Source: Prochlorococcus marinus str. MIT 9515
GTDB taxonomy: Bacteria > Cyanobacteriota > Cyanobacteriia > PCC-6307 > Cyanobiaceae
Assembly: GCF_000015665.1 (NCBI RefSeq)
Contig: NC_008817.1
Coordinates: forward strand, 1 to 64,000
Direction of reading: 5' to 3'
DNA length: 64,000 bases
In this document: positions 30,372 through 39,855 of the stretch, one piece after another
Layout: each line of letters starts with the position of its first letter
How positions within the stretch are numbered: the first letter of the stretch is position 1
Program-made: the position numbers and the translations under genes
Notes under the pieces: model-generated
The model's input: the letters and a program-made list of their open reading frames with translations, nothing else
The model's database searches: none
Told to the model about the DNA's origin: nothing

Positions 30372-30617
30372 ATGAAGAAAATGCAAACCTTGAACCAGCC
30401 TGAGGTAAAAGTAAAGATAGCTAGTTTTGATAATTCAACTTATAAAGTAAAAAGAAAATTGAATAAAACAAAATTTGGTTTATTTTTTAAATTCTATCAA
30501 AAATTATTTCCAATACTTCTATCATCCTGTGCATTTTTAATATTTCCTGAAGCGCCAAAACATTCTGAAGTTTTATGTCAAAAATACCATTCTATTGAGG
30601 CATGCAATGTTTGGTGA
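30372..30617 (+). CDS. Small basic protein, possibly SOS-controlled
   Basis: An 81-residue protein I do not recognise by family. It starts MKKMQTLNQP, has a Lys-rich stretch (KVKRKLNKTK, about 25-34) and a hydrophobic segment (FPILLSSCAFLIFPEA, about 46-61) that may touch the membrane, then a short tail with two Cys. The LexA-like palindrome directly before its start suggests DNA-damage induction. Small LexA-regulated proteins in other bacteria often inhibit cell division; nothing in this sequence shows that. A second ATG lies three codons in. The HNH gene ends one base after its stop on the other strand. Confidence 0.65.
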   Translation: MKKMQTLNQPEVKVKIASFDNSTYKVKRKLNKTKFGLFFKFYQKLFPILLSSCAFLIFPEAPKHSEVLCQKYHSIEACNVW

Positions 30618-31019
30618 TTAAGCCGTATTATATTTATTTTCTGCGATTTTATAATTTTCAGTTTTATCTTTAAAACTAGGGTTAGCCCATTGTAATAATC
30701 TTATTGCTAATCTTAGATCGCCATCTAACCATGCTCTAATAGCCATGGCTCGTCTTGGATCATAAAACTTTTGTTTTCGGTACCAATACAAAGCATTTTC
30801 GTTTGATTTGTCACCATTACATGGTAGACATGCTGGAACACAATTTTCAGTTGTACTTTGTCCTCCTTGGCTTCGAGGAATTACATGGTCGATCGATTCT
30901 GAAGGTTTTCCACAATATATACAACTATCCCCTGTAAACTGATGTATTGATTTACGCCATTGTCTTAATCTGAATTTGGGACATAAATCTTCTAAGAAAA
31001 TAGCATCGTTAATATGCAT
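30618..31019 (-). CDS. HNH endonuclease family protein
   Basis: A 133-residue protein. The HNH core is CIYCGKPSESIDHVIPRSQG, then NCVPACLPCNGDKS: two CxxC pairs bind zinc and DHVIP holds the catalytic His. The C-terminal part (WYRKQKFYDPRRAMAIRAWLDG) is the helical extension seen in the conserved cyanobacterial member of this family. It is found widely in Prochlorococcus and Synechococcus, so probably a housekeeping gene rather than a selfish element. The target is unknown. It ends head-on against the 81-residue gene. Confidence 0.88.
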   Translation of the reverse strand: MHINDAIFLEDLCPKFRLRQWRKSIHQFTGDSCIYCGKPSESIDHVIPRSQGGQSTTENCVPACLPCNGDKSNENALYWYRKQKFYDPRRAMAIRAWLDGDLRLAIRLLQWANPSFKDKTENYKIAENKYNTA

Positions 31020-31189
31020 TCAGATTTTTTACTTACATATAATATTGACGGACGCTTTGTAAAAGTCAACAGAATATTTATTATTTTTATCTATATATTT
31101 TTCATATAAAAAATATTTTGTGTATACGATTATACTCAAAAAATTATATTTAACTTGTGAGCTAAAAGTAATTATTTATTTTCTAAAAA

Positions 31190-31609
31190 TTAATAACTGT
31201 ATCTATCAAAGGATTCTTCAGAGTAGTTTATATTTTCTTTTTCTCGAAGACGCTCTTCTTGTTTTTTCCTTTTTTCTTTTCTATTATTTTCCATTTGAAG
31301 TTTTCTGTCAGGATGAAGTTGATCTAAATATTCAACGCAATAAGAAAATTTATCTCTTTCTCTAACAACAGTCTCAATAATTTGTCCAGCGGCTTGTTTT
31401 GGAGACGTCTTAAAAAGCCCACCTTTTTGTTTTTTAATGTAGCTGTAGGCCGATTGCCAGCTGCTTTCATGATCATTGCCACCGTCTCTCATAGTACAAA
31501 ATATTTCCGCTCCAAACGAACCTGCACTAGCTTTTGGGATAAATAGTAAGGTCGGGACAAATATAGCAACTATAGGTAAAAGTAATTTAACCTTTATGCA
31601 TCTTTTCAT
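31190..31609 (-). CDS. Exported hypothetical protein, conserved in picocyanobacteria
   Basis: A 139-residue protein with a clear signal peptide (KVKLLLPIVAIFVPTLLFIPKASAG, cleavage after ASA likely near residue 29). The mature part has CTMRDGGNDHESSWQSAYSY and a C-terminal Lys/Arg/Glu-rich helix (MENNRKEKRKKQEE). It resembles a small cyanobacterial family of unknown function. Periplasmic or lumenal location is inferred. Confidence 0.75.
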   Translation of the reverse strand: MKRCIKVKLLLPIVAIFVPTLLFIPKASAGSFGAEIFCTMRDGGNDHESSWQSAYSYIKKQKGGLFKTSPKQAAGQIIETVVRERDKFSYCVEYLDQLHPDRKLQMENNRKEKRKKQEERLREKENINYSEESFDRYSY

Positions 31610-31666
31610 TTTTTTTTTAATTGTCTATTTAAAAATATCTTTTATTTTGATTATGTCTAGAGATCT

Positions 31667-32179
31667 TTAAGATTTGATGACTCCTGCCAGGGTTAGCATT
31701 TTTACAATTAAAGGCAAAATTAGAAGTACTGTAACTAACCTTACTGCATGTAAAGCTGCAACTGCTGTCCCTACTCCATATTCTGAACCAACTAAACTCA
31801 TACCACTTATCCCTCCTGGAGCAGCGCCAAGAATTGTGGTTATTATGTCAACCTTAAGTAATCTGCTTGTCCATAAACCAATCGCCAAACCAGTTAAAAC
31901 CAATGTAAAAGTAATTAGAATTGCAGGTTTCCATAAATTTTGCAATTCAAATAAAGAGTTTTTTGTAAGGCTAGTCCCAATAACGGTTCCAATTGCAATT
32001 TCTAATAATGTTCTTGTGCCATTTGGCCACGTTGCCGCTTCAATTTTTCCACTGATACTTAAAATACTTGTACCTATTAATGCTCCTGCAAGAGGAGCCG
32101 CAGGTATACCTGTTTTAAGAGCAAATGCTCCAAATGTCGCACCAGCAATTAAGTAGTAAATTAGATTTATATTGGACAT
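31667..32179 (-). CDS. AbrB-family (ammonia monooxygenase-like) membrane protein, single repeat
   Basis: A 170-residue integral membrane protein. It matches one AbrB duplication unit: GATFGAFALKTGIPAAPLAG, then LGAAPGGISGMSLVGSEYGVG and a C-terminal hydrophobic helix (VTVLLILPLIVKMLTLAGV). Five or so transmembrane segments are expected. Many family members are about 350 residues with two units; this one is half that. I know small single-unit versions in marine cyanobacteria, so it may be complete. Function unknown, possibly transport. Confidence 0.8.
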   Translation of the reverse strand: MSNINLIYYLIAGATFGAFALKTGIPAAPLAGALIGTSILSISGKIEAATWPNGTRTLLEIAIGTVIGTSLTKNSLFELQNLWKPAILITFTLVLTGLAIGLWTSRLLKVDIITTILGAAPGGISGMSLVGSEYGVGTAVAALHAVRLVTVLLILPLIVKMLTLAGVIKS

Positions 32180-32373
32180 TAAATTAAATATCTGTTTGAA
32201 CCTAATATTAGAACTAACTTTAAAGGGTCGAGAATATGTTCTTAATTTATTCCTTAATAATAACTTTCATGAAATTTTAAAATTATATCCAAGATGAAGA
32301 AATCAATCCTATATTAATACTTTTAAGCTATTCTCAAGTATCAAAATCTTTCTTGGATTTGATAAAAAGTTAA

Positions 32374-32649
32374 TTGTTTAAAATTAGTTTAATTTTTTAC
32401 TGCCTAATTGCCACTTTAGTTGGCATAATATTCATTAAAGCACTATTTACTATGGCTTCACAAATTTCTTATAAAGGTAATAAAAATCCAATCAAAAAGA
32501 AATTATCTTTTTTTGAGGGTGGGCATCAACTAGAAAAATTAGAATTCGCTCTTGCAGTTGCTCAAACTCAAGGTGATTTAGAAAAGGCACGATCCTTGAG
32601 AAAAAAGATAGTTGAATTAGGTGGAAATGTTGAGGAACCAGGTACTTGA
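32374..32649 (+). CDS. Small membrane-anchored hypothetical protein
   Basis: A 91-residue reading frame from TTG at 32374. The first 27 residues include a good transmembrane stretch (LIFYCLIATLVGIIFIKALF), followed by a charged region (LEKLEFALAVAQTQGDLEK) with ARSLRKKIVELGG at the end. An alternative ATG at 32452 would give 65 residues without the membrane segment. The hydrophobic segment in frame argues for the longer form. Convergent with the aminotransferase gene, one base apart. Function unknown. Confidence 0.65.
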   Translation: MFKISLIFYCLIATLVGIIFIKALFTMASQISYKGNKNPIKKKLSFFEGGHQLEKLEFALAVAQTQGDLEKARSLRKKIVELGGNVEEPGT

Positions 32650-32650
32650 A

Positions 32651-33814
32651 TTACGTTACTTTTAGATGAAATGAAGCTATTTTTAATGCTTCACCGACTT
32701 GTTCGGTAGAAATTTTATTTAGTTCTACCAATGTATTTCCTATTGCTGCTATCACTGAAATTACGTCTCGATCGTTGATATAACCTAGATGACCCACCCT
32801 AAAGATTTTACCTTTTAAATGATCTTGCCCTCCAGCTAGCAAAATATCATATTTAGTTTTTATTGTTTTTCTAAATTGTTCTGCATCTATATCTTTTATT
32901 TGTATTGCAGTTACTGAAGGACTCAAATGGTTCTCATCAGCAAATAATTGGAGATTTAGAGTTTTAGCTGCCTCACTAACAGCTAATCTATGTTTTTTAT
33001 GCCTCGCGAAAATTGAATCTAATCCTTCATCTTTCATCATGTTTAAAGCTTCATTTAAGGCAAAAACTAAGTTAACTGCTGGAGTATAGGGATTGCTATT
33101 ACTTGAAAGACTTTTTTTATATGATTTTAAATTTAAATAAAACTTTGGTAAATTAGATGCTTCTGAAGCTTTCCATGCTTTTTGACTCATAGACACAAAG
33201 CTTAAGCCTGGAGGTATCATGTATCCTTTTTGAGATCCTGAGGCAACAATATCTAGCTCCCACTCATCTACAGGAACGTCACAAGCTCCAATACTTGTTA
33301 CGCAGTCAATAATTGATAAAGCTTTTTTATGATTACGAATATGCGAACTTATCGTTTTTAAATCATTAATTACTCCTGTTGAGGTTTCTGAATGTGTGAG
33401 GATAACTGCTTTTATTTCTTTTTTATAATCTTTCTCTAAAATCTTTTTGAAATTTTCTGGATCAAGAGGGCTCCCCCATTTTGCATCAATTTTAATTACT
33501 TCTAGTCCAAATTCTTGCGCAACTTTTACCCATCTTTGTCCGAATTTCCCGTTCTCGCCACAGATAACTTTGTCTCCTTTGCTCAATGTACTGATTATTC
33601 CTGCTTCCATAGCAGCAGTTCCACTACCAGTTATTGTTAAAACATCATTTTTTGTTTGGTGTAACCATTGTAGATTCTTGGTTGTAATTTCAACAAGATC
33701 TTGAAAATCTTTGCTTCTGTGCCCTATGGGATGTCTTCCAAGTGCTTCTAAAACTTTTTCTGGAACTGGTGTGGGACCAGGTATCATCAATGATAATTTT
33801 TGTTGTATGGCCAC
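32651..33814 (-). CDS. Serine/alanine--glyoxylate aminotransferase (class V)
   Basis: A 387-residue PLP enzyme of the SGAT/AGAT family. The start MIPGPTPVPEKVLEALGRHP and TITGSGTAAMEAG are characteristic. The PLP-binding Lys is Lys196 in ASGSQKGYMIPPGL, with ILTHSETSTGV near 139. It probably recycles photorespiratory glyoxylate to glycine. It is divergent from cbiD with a 60-nt spacer. The amino donor (serine or alanine) cannot be fixed from sequence alone. Confidence 0.92.
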   Translation of the reverse strand: MAIQQKLSLMIPGPTPVPEKVLEALGRHPIGHRSKDFQDLVEITTKNLQWLHQTKNDVLTITGSGTAAMEAGIISTLSKGDKVICGENGKFGQRWVKVAQEFGLEVIKIDAKWGSPLDPENFKKILEKDYKKEIKAVILTHSETSTGVINDLKTISSHIRNHKKALSIIDCVTSIGACDVPVDEWELDIVASGSQKGYMIPPGLSFVSMSQKAWKASEASNLPKFYLNLKSYKKSLSSNSNPYTPAVNLVFALNEALNMMKDEGLDSIFARHKKHRLAVSEAAKTLNLQLFADENHLSPSVTAIQIKDIDAEQFRKTIKTKYDILLAGGQDHLKGKIFRVGHLGYINDRDVISVIAAIGNTLVELNKISTEQVGEALKIASFHLKVT

Positions 33815-33874
33815 TTTTTAATTGATAGGTCATTCTAAGATTAGTAGTCATAAAATATTTTTCAATTACTTGAT

Positions 33875-34993
33875 TTGAAAAAAGGATTTTCTTTACCTTT
33901 ATGGGTAACCGGAGCTGCTAAGTCAGCAGTTAAAAAATTAACTGGATTACCATTTGAAGATTATGAATTAATTAAAATTCCTAACGATAAAAATCTAATA
34001 AAAATTAAGGTTCATTCAGCGGGACTAATTAAGGATGAGTCTCATGCCCTTGGAATATCTTTCGCAGATTCTGGTTTAGATCTTGACGTAACACAGAATT
34101 TAGAAATATGGACGATAGCGTTTTTAGAAAAAACCTATGAGAAAGATAATAATTCGTTGGATCTAATAAATATTATTCCAGGTTATGGAGTTGGTATTGA
34201 TCAGAAAACATCAGAGATTTGTATTTCAAAGTTTGCGAAAGAAGTCTTGTTTGAAAACCTATTGGAGATTCTTCCTGCAGGATACAAGCTTAATTTAGAG
34301 ATTATTTTTCCAAATGGAAAATTTCTGGCTGAGAGAACTAGTAATCAATCATTTGGAATTGTCCAAGGATTATCAATTATAGGTACTAGTGCAGAAACCT
34401 TTTCGAGTGCCTCTCCCGATCAATTAAAGAACGCAAAAGCTCAACTAGAAAAAATTGTTTCTCATGATTTTTATGAAACAATAATTTTTGTTATTGGTGA
34501 AAATGGCTTACATCTGGCAAAAAGTTCCAATATAAAATTTCCTATTATTAAAGTGGGTAATTGGATTGGACCATTATTAGTTGATGCAGCATTAAAAAAA
34601 ATTAAAAGGGTAATTCTTTTTGGTTATCATGGCAAGTTAATTAAATTAGCTGGAGGGATTTTTCATACCCATAATCATTTAGCCGACGCCAGGATAGAGA
34701 TTCTTGTTTATTTAGCAGTAAAAGAAGAGGTTCCAATAGAGATGATTAAAAAATTGTCTTTAGCAAGTAATGTTGAAGATGCATTGTTGCTCCTTGAAAG
34801 TTCAAGTCCTTCTTTGGCTGATAAATTATGGAATAAATTGTCAGATACTGTTGAAAAGCGTTCTTCAGAATATCTTAAAAGATATATAACAACAGATATG
34901 AAGGTTGCCGCTATTATTTTTGACAGACAAAGAAAGATACGTTGGTCAGGTGATAATGGTAAAGACTATATTTCTTCTTTTAAAGGTTTCTAA
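33875..34993 (+). CDS. cbiD: Cobalt-precorrin-5B C1-methyltransferase
   Basis: A 372-residue CbiD of the anaerobic (early cobalt) cobalamin pathway. It starts at TTG with LPLWVTGAAKSAVKKLTG. Family elements include IIPGYGVGIDQKTSEI, GTSAETFSSASPDQLK, IKVGNWIGPLLVDAALKKI and GIFHTHNHLADARIEIL. Cyanobacteria of this group make pseudocobalamin; this links with cobalamin use by QueG in the same window. It precedes guaA by 48 nt. Confidence 0.93.
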   Translation: MKKGFSLPLWVTGAAKSAVKKLTGLPFEDYELIKIPNDKNLIKIKVHSAGLIKDESHALGISFADSGLDLDVTQNLEIWTIAFLEKTYEKDNNSLDLINIIPGYGVGIDQKTSEICISKFAKEVLFENLLEILPAGYKLNLEIIFPNGKFLAERTSNQSFGIVQGLSIIGTSAETFSSASPDQLKNAKAQLEKIVSHDFYETIIFVIGENGLHLAKSSNIKFPIIKVGNWIGPLLVDAALKKIKRVILFGYHGKLIKLAGGIFHTHNHLADARIEILVYLAVKEEVPIEMIKKLSLASNVEDALLLLESSSPSLADKLWNKLSDTVEKRSSEYLKRYITTDMKVAAIIFDRQRKIRWSGDNGKDYISSFKGF

Positions 34994-35041
34994 TTTTGAG
35001 TGCTTTGTGTTTTTGCAAATAAATTGAGGTAACTTTTATAC

Positions 35042-36628
35042 ATGGGAAAAAATTTATTAAAAAAAGAGAGAGATCCTTCAATATTAATATTAGATTTTGG
35101 ATCTCAATATTCCGAACTGATTGCAAGAAGAATACGAGAGGCAAACGTATTTTCTCTCGTTGTAAGCAACTTTATTTCTACTAAAGAGATTCAGGATATA
35201 AATCCTCAAGGGATTATTTTAAGTGGGGGCCCAAATTCTGTATATGAAGATAATGCGCCTAAATGTGACCAAAACATTTTCAATTTAGGTATTCCAGTTT
35301 TGGGTATATGTTATGGAATGCAATTAATGGTTAAAGAGTTAGGGGGTACCGTTACTCCAGCAAATAATAGATCTGAATATGGAAGGGCTCCAATCAAAAT
35401 TGATTTCGAAAGCGATTTGCTTTCTAGTGTTAAAGATAAATCAATTATGTGGATGAGCCATGGAGATTCTATAAATCACTTACCTAATGGTTTTATTAAA
35501 ATTGCTCATACAGAAAATACGCTTCATGCTGCAATATCAAATAAAGAAAAAAAGTTATTTGGTGTTCAATTTCATCCTGAAGTAATTCATTCAGAGTATG
35601 GAATGACTGTAATTAAAAACTTTGTTTACTCTATTTCGAAATGTAAGGCAGATTGGAATACTGAAACTTTTTTAGAGGAAACAATCCCAAGAATTAAGGA
35701 ACAAGTGGGTGATAAGAAAGTTTTACTTGCTCTTTCAGGGGGAGTGGATTCATCAACTCTTGCTTTTCTTCTCAATAAAGCTATTGGTAAGCAGCTTACA
35801 TGTATGTTTATAGATCAAGGTTTTATGAGAAAAGGTGAACCTGAATTTTTAATGGAATTTTTTGCTAAAAAATTTCATATTAAAGTTGAATACATCAATG
35901 CTAGGGAAAGATTTCTACATAAATTAAATGGAGTAACTGATCCAGAAGAAAAACGTAAAATTATTGGTGGGGAATTTATTAGAGTTTTTGAAGAGGAAAG
36001 TCACAGATTAGGTCCTTTTGAATATTTGGCTCAAGGTACTCTCTACCCAGATGTTATTGAAAGTGCTGGAACGAATTTAGATCCCAAGACTGGTGAGCGT
36101 ATCGCAGTAAAAATAAAAAGTCATCATAATGTAGGTGGTTTGCCAAAAGATTTGCAATTTAAATTAGTTGAACCATTAAGAAAACTTTTTAAAGATGAGG
36201 TAAGGAAACTTGGTAATGCTCTTGGATTACCTGATGAAATTATTAAAAGACATCCATTTCCAGGCCCGGGCTTAGCAATAAGAATTTTAGGTGAAGTTTC
36301 TATTGAAAAACTCAACTGTTTGAGAGATGCAGATTGGATAGTAAGAGATGAAATAAAAAAAGCAGGACTTTATAATGATATTTGGCAAGCGTTTGCTGTC
36401 CTTCTACCTGTGAAAACTGTCGGGGTGATGGGAGACAAAAGAACTTATGCTTGGCCAGTGGTTTTACGATGTGTATCAAGTGAAGATGGAATGACGGCAG
36501 ATTGGTCAAGAATTCCTTACGAAACCTTGGAGAGGATTTCTAACAGAATTGTTAATGAAGTAGCTCAGGTGAATAGAGTTGTTTTCGATATTACTAGCAA
36601 GCCTCCAGGGACAATTGAGTGGGAGTGA
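35042..36628 (+). CDS. guaA: GMP synthase (glutamine-hydrolysing)
   Basis: A 528-residue enzyme converting XMP to GMP. The class I amidotransferase has Cys90 in LGICYGMQL and the His/Glu pair in [11 protein letters not shown] (about 176). The ATP-pyrophosphatase loop is [14 protein letters not shown] near 230. The C-terminal dimer domain ends [11 protein letters not shown]. It is complete. The 3' end of guaA is a known integration hotspot in bacteria, and its last seven codons (GTIEWE plus stop) are repeated about 4 kb downstream at 40611-40632. Confidence 0.98.
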   Translation: MGKNLLKKERDPSILILDFGSQYSELIARRIREANVFSLVVSNFISTKEIQDINPQGIILSGGPNSVYEDNAPKCDQNIFNLGIPVLGICYGMQLMVKELGGTVTPANNRSEYGRAPIKIDFESDLLSSVKDKSIMWMSHGDSINHLPNGFIKIAHTENTLHAAISNKEKKLFGVQFHPEVIHSEYGMTVIKNFVYSISKCKADWNTETFLEETIPRIKEQVGDKKVLLALSGGVDSSTLAFLLNKAIGKQLTCMFIDQGFMRKGEPEFLMEFFAKKFHIKVEYINARERFLHKLNGVTDPEEKRKIIGGEFIRVFEEESHRLGPFEYLAQGTLYPDVIESAGTNLDPKTGERIAVKIKSHHNVGGLPKDLQFKLVEPLRKLFKDEVRKLGNALGLPDEIIKRHPFPGPGLAIRILGEVSIEKLNCLRDADWIVRDEIKKAGLYNDIWQAFAVLLPVKTVGVMGDKRTYAWPVVLRCVSSEDGMTADWSRIPYETLERISNRIVNEVAQVNRVVFDITSKPPGTIEWE

Positions 36629-36666
36629 AGAGTAGGGTATAAACCCAGTTATAGACTCAAAAACTT

Positions 36667-36688
36667 GGTTTCCCGTAGGTTTCCCGTG
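36667..36688 (+). repeat. 11-bp tandem doublet (iteron-like)
   Basis: Two adjacent 11-bp units, GGTTTCCCGTA and GGTTTCCCGTG, one helical turn each. A second doublet starts exactly 61 bp further on at 36728. Spacing of one DNA turn suggests side-by-side protein binding on one face of the helix, as for integrase arm sites or replication iterons. The binding protein is unknown. Confidence 0.85.
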
Positions 36689-36727
36689 GAAATTTTATAA
36701 CCTATTTGCAATGGATCTCAGCAGTGA

Positions 36728-36749
36728 GGTTTCCCGTGGGTTTCCCGTG
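36728..36749 (+). repeat. 11-bp tandem doublet (iteron-like)
   Basis: Two adjacent copies of GGTTTCCCGTG. Position relative to the first doublet (61 bp) is the same as in the right-hand repeat, although the base sequence of the units there has drifted to GGTTTCACATG. The spacing appears conserved more strictly than the bases. Confidence 0.85.
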
Positions 36750-36829
36750 GAGTGAAAATCCTGTCTCTATAGAGAAATCGTAGAGTTTTAAATTTCTCTA
36801 CACTGTCCAAAACTTAAAGAATGTGCAAC

Positions 36830-39763
36830 TTATTTTCTTTTAGGGAATTCGTGAGATTTTTTTTCTTCCCAAACCCATCCTCTAATACTCTCTAATAGAT
36901 TTTTTATCTCTTTAGATAATTTCCCATTTTTATAATCTAATCTTCGTCTTGTAACCCACTTCCCTAGAGGACTATATTTTGGCGGAAATGTATTACCATT
37001 ACTTGACTGAAATTCTCTTAAATCTTTAATTTTGCGATTTAAAAATTCTTTTTGGGTATCAAAAACAAATCCTAATTCCTCTAAAAGATTAATTTCAGAT
37101 TGCAATAATTTATTTTTTTTATAATCGTTCCTCAAACGATTTACCCACTTTCCAAGTGCCTCGTCACTCTGAGGAGGGTTTGCATGACCATATTTAAGTT
37201 TAAATTCTTTTAAATCCTTAATCTTTTGATTGAAATAGTCTTTCCTAAGGTCAAAAACAAAACCAATATCTCTAAGTAATTCCAAACGTTTTTTTGGATA
37301 ATTTTTACCTTTACTTCTGCTTCTTTCTGACATTGTCCAAAGATATAGTGAATGTTCTTTTGGTGGATTAGAGTGACCATGCTCTAACTTGAATAGTTTT
37401 AATTTTTCGAAATTTGAATCCCATCCTTCAGAAATTTTGATATCCCAATTAATATTCAAATTATTTAAGAGATTTATATATTTTTTTGGCAATTTTCCGT
37501 TCTTATATAATTTTTTTTGACCATGTAACCATCTACCAACTTCACTCCTATGGGGTGGAATAACATGCCCATGTTTTAATTTAAACTCTTTTAATTGCTT
37601 TAACTTATTCTCCCAGTTCTCTTCATCTGGTTTCCAATTAAAATTTATACTGTCTAAAAGATTGATTCGATCTTTGGATAAAAAACCCTTATTTTTAAAT
37701 TTTCTTTGATCTTTGACCCAATTCAAAAAAGCAGGATCTCTATTAGCAATCATGAGATTATTAGTATCTACAAAAGACTTATATTCTCCAAATTTTTCTA
37801 ACCAATCATCGGAAGTATTTCTTATTAATAAAGTTTGAATAGAATTAGCAAAATTTTTACTAATTTTGTTAGGTAGATCAAAAATAATTTTTTCTAAACC
37901 ACTTTTACCTCCTGTTTGTCTTTGATCGATTCCTAAATTTACTCGTAATAGATCAATTGTTTGGAGAAGAGAATCATCTTGACATTTAAGAGCAAGAATT
38001 ATTTGCCAAACATCCTTAAATTTTGATTCAAGTATTTTTTCTTCTGGTTTATCCATATCTGCAAGATAAACTGGTATGACGATAGTTCCAATTGATTTGT
38101 CTTCACTTTTCCGAATTGCCCTGCCAACTGCTTGAATAATATCAATTTGACTTTTTCTGGGATCAATAAAAGCAATTCCATCAAGATTAGGAACATCAAC
38201 ACCCTCTGATAAGCACCTTGCATTACATAAAATTCCTAATTCATTTCCATCTATATTTTTTAATTTGTTAATACGTTTATTTCTCTCTTTTGCGGGCATA
38301 TCTCCCGAAATATTCGTAATAAAATTATTACTTTGAAAATTTTCAAATTGTGATAACCAATTGATGATTTTATTATGCTGATGTGCAAATTCTCTAGCAC
38401 TATTGATTCGACTATGAAAAGTAATTAATCTATTTAACTTATGATCTTTTGTTGCTTTTGCAAGTGCAATATGACTTGCAAGAGTCTCTGCGTCAGTATT
38501 TAATTCATCAGGTATTGTAACCAAGTCTCGATTGTTTATTTTTTCATGAACCATAGGATCATCAACTCCAACCACTACAACTTGATAATCAGATAAAAGT
38601 TTCTTTTCAATTGCTTTTGAGAAATTAAGTTGATAAAAAATATCTCCAAATAAAGATTTATCATCCATTGAAATAACTGAAATCTCATTAATTTTTGCTT
38701 GTGTTTTAATTTGTTTTGAGAGAATTCTTGGAGTAGCAGTAAAGAATAATCTTTTTGATGCTTTTATTTTTCTTTCATCTAATACTGAACCAAAAGAATC
38801 AGATACTTTTCCTGCACAACGATGTGCTTCATCTGCAATTACGAGATCAAAATCATCGGTGTCATGATGCTCTTGTGCTTCTACTATCAATTGTGCAGAT
38901 TGATAAGTTGAGAAAACAACTTTAGGACTACTTTCATCTAAAAAAAGTTTAATTTCTAATGGATCATTTGTAACTGGAACCCCAATTTCTGACGTATTTG
39001 AAATCCATTCGTCTTCCTTTTTATCTTTTGCAACTGATTTATCAGAGCAAACACAAATCCACTTAAAGTCATGATTTGCTTCAGAATTCCATTCTTTCAG
39101 AGTTTGAGAAAGAAGACTTAAAGATGGAACTAAAACTAAAACTTGTTTCGCTTTCATTTTTTCTTTAATCCATAAAGATGTAAGAGTTTTACCAGTTCCA
39201 CATGCCATTAGAACTTGACCACGATCAGCAGTTTTTAATCTTTCAGAAACTTTTTCAATTGCTTCGATTTGATGTGGTCTAGGAGTCTTTTTCTTTTTTC
39301 TTTTACCTTGATTAAGGTCTTCCATTGATGAAGGAAATTCAATTTCAGATTGTCTGAACTGTTCTAATAAAAAACAGACAACTTGCTTTTCTTGACGATT
39401 AATTACCTGTTGAGCATTCTTTCCAATTCCATCAGTACTTGCGATTAATAATCTTCCATCAATTTTCGAGTCACTCGATTCACTTAAAAAACTATCTATT
39501 TCAGATTTCTTAATATCATTATTTGGTGAAACACATTTTGATTGAACTGCCCAGGTCTTCCCATTCTTTTGAGTAAAGATTAAATCTATTCCGCAATCAG
39601 CACCCCATCTCTTTGGATAATCATTCCATAACCACACTTCATCTATTTGACTTGCCCATGTCGGATCAGTCTTAAGAAACCATTTAACGAATTTTTCAAA
39701 TTGCTTTCCTCTAATCCCAATATCAGGATCTAAGGAAGCATAAAATTCATCAAAGGTTGCCAA
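36830..39763 (-). CDS. Nuclease-helicase with helicase-associated repeats
   Basis: A 977-residue protein in four parts. Residues 20-100 look like a restriction-endonuclease (Mrr/PD-(D/E)XK) domain, with Asp60, then Gln74-x-Lys76 in GIDLIF and AVQSK. A superfamily 2 helicase follows: Walker A ACGTGKT (about 187-193), DEAH in IADEAHRC (about 305), FTATPR, and QAVGRAIRKSE (about 560). Residues about 690-970 hold five helicase-associated (HA) repeats of about 65 residues, with recurrent LKEFKLKHGH and LGKWV patterns. It likely translocates on DNA and cuts. Defence is inferred, by analogy to type I/III-like single-chain enzymes. It lies between two guaA-type repeats with the GIY-YIG gene divergent beside it. 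Confidence 0.88.
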   Translation of the reverse strand: MATFDEFYASLDPDIGIRGKQFEKFVKWFLKTDPTWASQIDEVWLWNDYPKRWGADCGIDLIFTQKNGKTWAVQSKCVSPNNDIKKSEIDSFLSESSDSKIDGRLLIASTDGIGKNAQQVINRQEKQVVCFLLEQFRQSEIEFPSSMEDLNQGKRKKKKTPRPHQIEAIEKVSERLKTADRGQVLMACGTGKTLTSLWIKEKMKAKQVLVLVPSLSLLSQTLKEWNSEANHDFKWICVCSDKSVAKDKKEDEWISNTSEIGVPVTNDPLEIKLFLDESSPKVVFSTYQSAQLIVEAQEHHDTDDFDLVIADEAHRCAGKVSDSFGSVLDERKIKASKRLFFTATPRILSKQIKTQAKINEISVISMDDKSLFGDIFYQLNFSKAIEKKLLSDYQVVVVGVDDPMVHEKINNRDLVTIPDELNTDAETLASHIALAKATKDHKLNRLITFHSRINSAREFAHQHNKIINWLSQFENFQSNNFITNISGDMPAKERNKRINKLKNIDGNELGILCNARCLSEGVDVPNLDGIAFIDPRKSQIDIIQAVGRAIRKSEDKSIGTIVIPVYLADMDKPEEKILESKFKDVWQIILALKCQDDSLLQTIDLLRVNLGIDQRQTGGKSGLEKIIFDLPNKISKNFANSIQTLLIRNTSDDWLEKFGEYKSFVDTNNLMIANRDPAFLNWVKDQRKFKNKGFLSKDRINLLDSINFNWKPDEENWENKLKQLKEFKLKHGHVIPPHRSEVGRWLHGQKKLYKNGKLPKKYINLLNNLNINWDIKISEGWDSNFEKLKLFKLEHGHSNPPKEHSLYLWTMSERSRSKGKNYPKKRLELLRDIGFVFDLRKDYFNQKIKDLKEFKLKYGHANPPQSDEALGKWVNRLRNDYKKNKLLQSEINLLEELGFVFDTQKEFLNRKIKDLREFQSSNGNTFPPKYSPLGKWVTRRRLDYKNGKLSKEIKNLLESIRGWVWEEKKSHEFPKRK

Positions 39764-39855
39764 GATTTTATTTGACTAAAACTTTTCTTTTTTATCATTT
39801 TAAATAATCTGTCAATTATTATTAGGAAGACTTTCTAATTAGTGATAATTCTCAA

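Larger units (their letters stand above)
36609..36803 (+). repeat. Left copy of ~195-bp direct repeat (possible attL) at guaA 3' end
   Basis: Starts in the guaA codons for GTIEWE and runs into the spacer. It shares an ordered set of blocks with 40611-40807: AGGGTATAAACCCAGT, two 11-bp doublets 61 bp apart, TAACCTATT, GGATCTC, TCTCTATAGAGA, AATCGTAGAG and AAATTTCTCTACAC. The final part can form a hairpin (TAGAGAAAT with ATTTCTCTA). I read it as the left attachment region of an integrated element. The recombination core is not proven. Confidence 0.75.

Noticed and set aside
31120-31365. 81-residue + strand frame
   Set aside because: Mostly antisense to the exported protein gene at 31190-31609, low complexity, no support.
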